This document shows positions 12,973-15,582 of a stretch of 15,582 bases of DNA, piece after piece. Position numbers and translations under genes: made by a program. The DNA is taken from assembly GCA_031119515.1 (NCBI GenBank), contig JAVHXR010000020.1, positions 1-15,582 of the forward strand, in the 5' to 3' direction. This stretch comes from Propionicimonas sp. GTDB lineage: Bacteria; Actinomycetota; Actinomycetes; Propionibacteriales; Propionibacteriaceae. The notes under the pieces are model-generated. The model did not search any database. It worked only from the letters and a program-made list of their open reading frames with translations, and was not told where the DNA came from. Each line of letters begins with the position of its first letter. The first letter of the stretch is position 1.

Positions 12973-15582
12973 TCACCAGCGGTTGAAGACGTCCTCGGCC
13001 CACCCGGCGAGGTGGACGATCCGCACCCGGGCGCCGGCATCGTCGGCCATCCAGCCGTCGTAGTGGCCGAAGCACTGGTTGCCCCGGCTCGCCAGCACCC
13101 CGAGGTTGGTGACCGACGCCTTGTTGTGGAACGGCGTGAACACCAGGTCGGCCCGCCGGCCGTGGATCCGCCACGGCCGCAGCCAGTCGGAGGGGTCGTA
13201 GTCCCAGGCCAGGTCTTCGCCGATCTTGTGCACCACGCCGTCGACGACCAGCGCGTTCTCGGTCGAGCCGGTGCCGTCGGTCCACCTCGCGCCGACCTGG
13301 ACGCCGACCACCCGGCCGTCGCTCACCCCAGACGCGGCACCCCAGTTCCAGCGCAGCTGGTAGGGCCAGCGGCCGCGACCGTGGTCCAGCACGGCCCAGG
13401 AGCTCCCCTCCGGGACCGGGTGGCGGACGCCGTCCACCCACAGCTCGCCGCCGGCCGGGCGGGCCACGTCCTTGACGGTGTACTGGAACCGCCGCTCGTC
13501 CCACGGCACCACCACGCCCATCGCCTGGTGCCCCGGCGGGCGGGCGGCGAGCACGTCGAACCGCACCCGGGCGGTCTCGGCCCGCAGCCGGGTTCCGCCG
13601 TCGACCTCGTCGAGCGCGATCGTCAGGCCGCCGGCCCTGGCCCGGACGGGACCCCGGCCCAGCGTCCCGGGCAGCGTCGTGTTCACGGCCAGCGGGCTGA
13701 TCGCGTTCGCCCCGATCGACTCCCCGGTGGCCCGGTCGAACACCCACACCTCGTGCACCCCGGCGTAGTCGAGGTCGGAGACGGTCAGGGCGAGGACGTG
13801 GGTGGGGGTGATGACGTTCCAGTACTCCCACCGCTTGTTGCGTCCCCACTCGAACCTGCCCCGCCCGATCCCGTCGGTGTCGTGGAGCGGCTGCCGGGTC
13901 CACCCGATCGCCCCAGGGTTGAGCCGACCGTCGGGGCGGCACAGCGCCACCGGCCCGGTGAGCTCCCGCTCGGGCAGCGGGAACTCCCCCGGCGAGCCCG
14001 CCCGGACCAACTGCTCGTTCAGCGCGCGCACCCGCTCGACGGGAACCTTCAGCCGCTCCCGGTCGGCGGTCAGCAGGCCGTTGACCTCGCCCTCGACGTC
14101 GCTGACCTGGGTGTAGACGGAGGCGGCCAGGCCGCGCCGGACCGCCGGCAGGATCTCGGCCAGGTGCAGCCGCTCGAACGCTCGCAGGAACGCGTCCGGG
14201 TCGGCGAACCGCCGGTAGCCGAACTCCTTGCGTCCGCCCGGGTCGGCGCCCGCCAGGCTGTAACCGCCGTACTCCGAGACCGCCACCGCCCGCGAGCCCA
14301 CGGCCCGCCGCAGCCGCACCGGACGGAAGTAGACGTGACGGCTGTCCAGGTCGCCGGCACCCTGGTCGTGCCAGCCGGAGGCGTGGTCGACGATCCGGGA
14401 CGGGTCCTGCCGCGCCACCTCCGCGGCCACCTCGGCGGCGTCGAACTGTCCCCAGCCCTCGTTGAACGGCACCCACGCGACCACCGCCGGGCTGTTGGCC
14501 AGCAGGTCGACGGTCTCGCGCGCCTCGCGGCGGAACTCCGCTCGGCCCGCGGCGTCCTGCCGTCCGAAGGCGGCGTACCGGCTGTCGCGCAACCGCAGTG
14601 GCGTGAGCACAGGCGCCGTGACCACGAGCGGCCGGTAGCTGCGTCCGCCGTTGACGAAGTCCTGCCAGACCAGCATCCCGAGCCGGTCGCAGTGGTGGTA
14701 CCAGCGCAGCGGGGCGACCTTGATGTGCTGGCGCAGCATCGTGTAGCCGAGGCTCCTCATGGTGGCGATGTCGTGCACCAGCGCGTCGTCCGACGGCGGG
14801 GTGTAGAGCCCGTCGGGCCAGTAGCCCTGGTCGAGCAGCCCGGGCTGGTAGACCGGCCGGCCGTTGAGGTGGATCCGCGGGATCCCGGACCGGTCGGGCG
14901 CGACCGCCACCGACCGCAGGCCGGCGTAGCTGGCGACGGCGTCCTCGCCGAGCCGGACGGTGACCGAGTAGAGGAACGGGTCCTGCGGGCTCCACGGCCG
15001 CGCGTCGGGGATCGCCAGCCGGGCGGAGCCGCCGAGCGCCACGCCCGTCTGTGCGACGACCTCATCCCCGGCCCTGATCTCCACCCGGGCCACGCCCGGC
15101 ACCGGGCCACGCACCCCGACCTCGAGCTCGCCGGCGGCCAGGTCCGGCACGAGCCGCAGCGACTCCACCCGCTGCTCCGGCACCACCTCGAGCCACACCG
15201 TCTGCCAGATCCCGGACTGGGCGGTGTACCAGATCCCGCCCGGGCGCAGCCTCTGCTTGCCACGGGCGTGGTAGGAGGTGTCCGACAGGTCCCGGACGAC
15301 AACAGCGAGTTCGCCCTCGCCGTCGCCCAGGCGGCCGGTGAGGTCGACCGTGAACGGCAGGTAGCCGCCCTCGTGGGTGGCGACCGGCCGGCCGTCGAGG
15401 AACACCGCGCAGTGCTGGTCGACCGCACCGAAGTGCAGCAGCGGGCGGCCCGCGTCCGCCCCCTCCGGAAGCCGCAACCGCCGCCGGTACCAGAGCAACC
15501 GGTCGGGGGCGAGGTGCCGGCCGACGCCGGAGAGTTCCGCCTCCGGCGAGAACGGCACCAGGATCCGTCCGTCCCAGCTGGC
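12973..15582 (-). CDS. GH2-type glycoside hydrolase fused to a DUF2804 domain (5' end outside window)
   Basis: 869 residues are visible; the frame stays open to the edge. The residues before the GTG at 15558 (ASWDGRIL, running into VPFSPEAELSGVG) match the conserved GH2 N-terminus, so that GTG is not the start. Numbering from the edge: a sugar-binding jelly-roll (to about 150, QSGIWQTVWLEVVP), an Ig-like domain (about 150-230), and a TIM barrel (about 235-530) with acid/base E375 in FNEGWGQFD and nucleophile E437 in VSEYGGYS. From about 540 the sequence becomes DUF2804: GRLNPGAIGWTR, KRWEYWNVITPTH, LDYAGVHEVWVFD, WNWGAASGVSDG, TGSTENALVVDG, DLVFTPFHNKA. DUF2804 is thought to be calycin/AttH-like and has no known reaction. 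No signal peptide can be judged. Substrate unknown; beta-galactoside or beta-glucuronide types are possible. Confidence 0.87.
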   Translation of the reverse strand, partial: ASWDGRILVPFSPEAELSGVGRHLAPDRLLWYRRRLRLPEGADAGRPLLHFGAVDQHCAVFLDGRPVATHEGGYLPFTVDLTGRLGDGEGELAVVVRDLSDTSYHARGKQRLRPGGIWYTAQSGIWQTVWLEVVPEQRVESLRLVPDLAAGELEVGVRGPVPGVARVEIRAGDEVVAQTGVALGGSARLAIPDARPWSPQDPFLYSVTVRLGEDAVASYAGLRSVAVAPDRSGIPRIHLNGRPVYQPGLLDQGYWPDGLYTPPSDDALVHDIATMRSLGYTMLRQHIKVAPLRWYHHCDRLGMLVWQDFVNGGRSYRPLVVTAPVLTPLRLRDSRYAAFGRQDAAGRAEFRREARETVDLLANSPAVVAWVPFNEGWGQFDAAEVAAEVARQDPSRIVDHASGWHDQGAGDLDSRHVYFRPVRLRRAVGSRAVAVSEYGGYSLAGADPGGRKEFGYRRFADPDAFLRAFERLHLAEILPAVRRGLAASVYTQVSDVEGEVNGLLTADRERLKVPVERVRALNEQLVRAGSPGEFPLPERELTGPVALCRPDGRLNPGAIGWTRQPLHDTDGIGRGRFEWGRNKRWEYWNVITPTHVLALTVSDLDYAGVHEVWVFDRATGESIGANAISPLAVNTTLPGTLGRGPVRARAGGLTIALDEVDGGTRLRAETARVRFDVLAARPPGHQAMGVVVPWDERRFQYTVKDVARPAGGELWVDGVRHPVPEGSSWAVLDHGRGRWPYQLRWNWGAASGVSDGRVVGVQVGARWTDGTGSTENALVVDGVVHKIGEDLAWDYDPSDWLRPWRIHGRRADLVFTPFHNKASVTNLGVLASRGNQCFGHYDGWMADDAGARVRIVHLAGWAEDVFNRW

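Noticed and set aside
11337..13040. Minus-strand open frame of about 567 codons across the CysK-like gene
   Set aside because: It is out of frame with the clearly conserved CysK-like protein, is very rich in Arg, Gly and Pro, and has no recognisable motif.
12905..14995. Minus-strand open frame of about 696 codons
   Set aside because: It overlaps the GH2-DUF2804 gene in another frame, with an extreme Arg/Gly/Pro composition.
15556..15558. GTG at 15558 as the GH2 gene start
   Set aside because: Conserved GH2 residues (WDGRIL) continue upstream to the window edge, so the gene is truncated by the window.
1..15582. tRNA, rRNA, CRISPR arrays, insertion sequences
   Set aside because: No cloverleaf, regular repeat-spacer pattern, transposase or terminal inverted repeats with a target duplication were seen.

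Overview
The window comes from a high-GC actinobacterium. The evidence is very strong G/C third-position bias from about 4.5 kb onward, long spurious open frames opposite the real genes, GTG starts, and a secreted glycosidase carrying the YQW-type Ig-like repeats common in Actinomycetota. The order cannot be fixed from the sequence; a Propionibacteriales or Micrococcales soil-type organism is a guess.

Left part (1-4.5 kb) is accessory DNA, with visibly more A/T-ending codons than the right part. It opens with the end of an unidentified gene, then a 57-residue protein translationally coupled (GTGA overlap) to a Rad50/SMC-like ABC ATPase. The ATPase has a CPLC zinc hook, a long helical extension after its H-loop, and a C-terminal Zn ribbon ending in a CxC pair. 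This looks like part of a nucleic-acid defence or DNA-modification system whose other genes lie before the window. A complete FitAB/VapBC toxin-antitoxin pair follows on the minus strand with a candidate operator. The gene-free 0.7 kb after it holds two copies of an unusual regulatory layout: a CsoR-like G-tract dyad followed by tandem TGCAATAG motifs.

Central part (4.5-11.6 kb) is a sugar-utilisation locus. A large secreted GH78 alpha-L-rhamnosidase (minus) is divergent from a LacI-family regulator (plus), across 0.7 kb rich in inverted repeats. A small stand-alone LuxR-type HTH gene follows. Its promoter (TTGACA-N17-TACTTT) is overlapped by two LacI-type operators, one a perfect 16-bp palindrome. 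One of the two shares the pattern TTGnAACGATnCAA with a site between the rhamnosidase and lacI genes. The simplest model is a LacI repressor that answers a sugar signal and controls both the rhamnosidase and the small LuxR regulator.

Right part (11.7-15.6 kb), all minus strand: a CysK-like PLP enzyme with an extra segment, and upstream of it the 3' portion of a GH2-type glycoside hydrolase fused in frame to a DUF2804 domain. The GH2 gene runs off the window. No RNA genes, insertion sequences or CRISPR arrays were seen.
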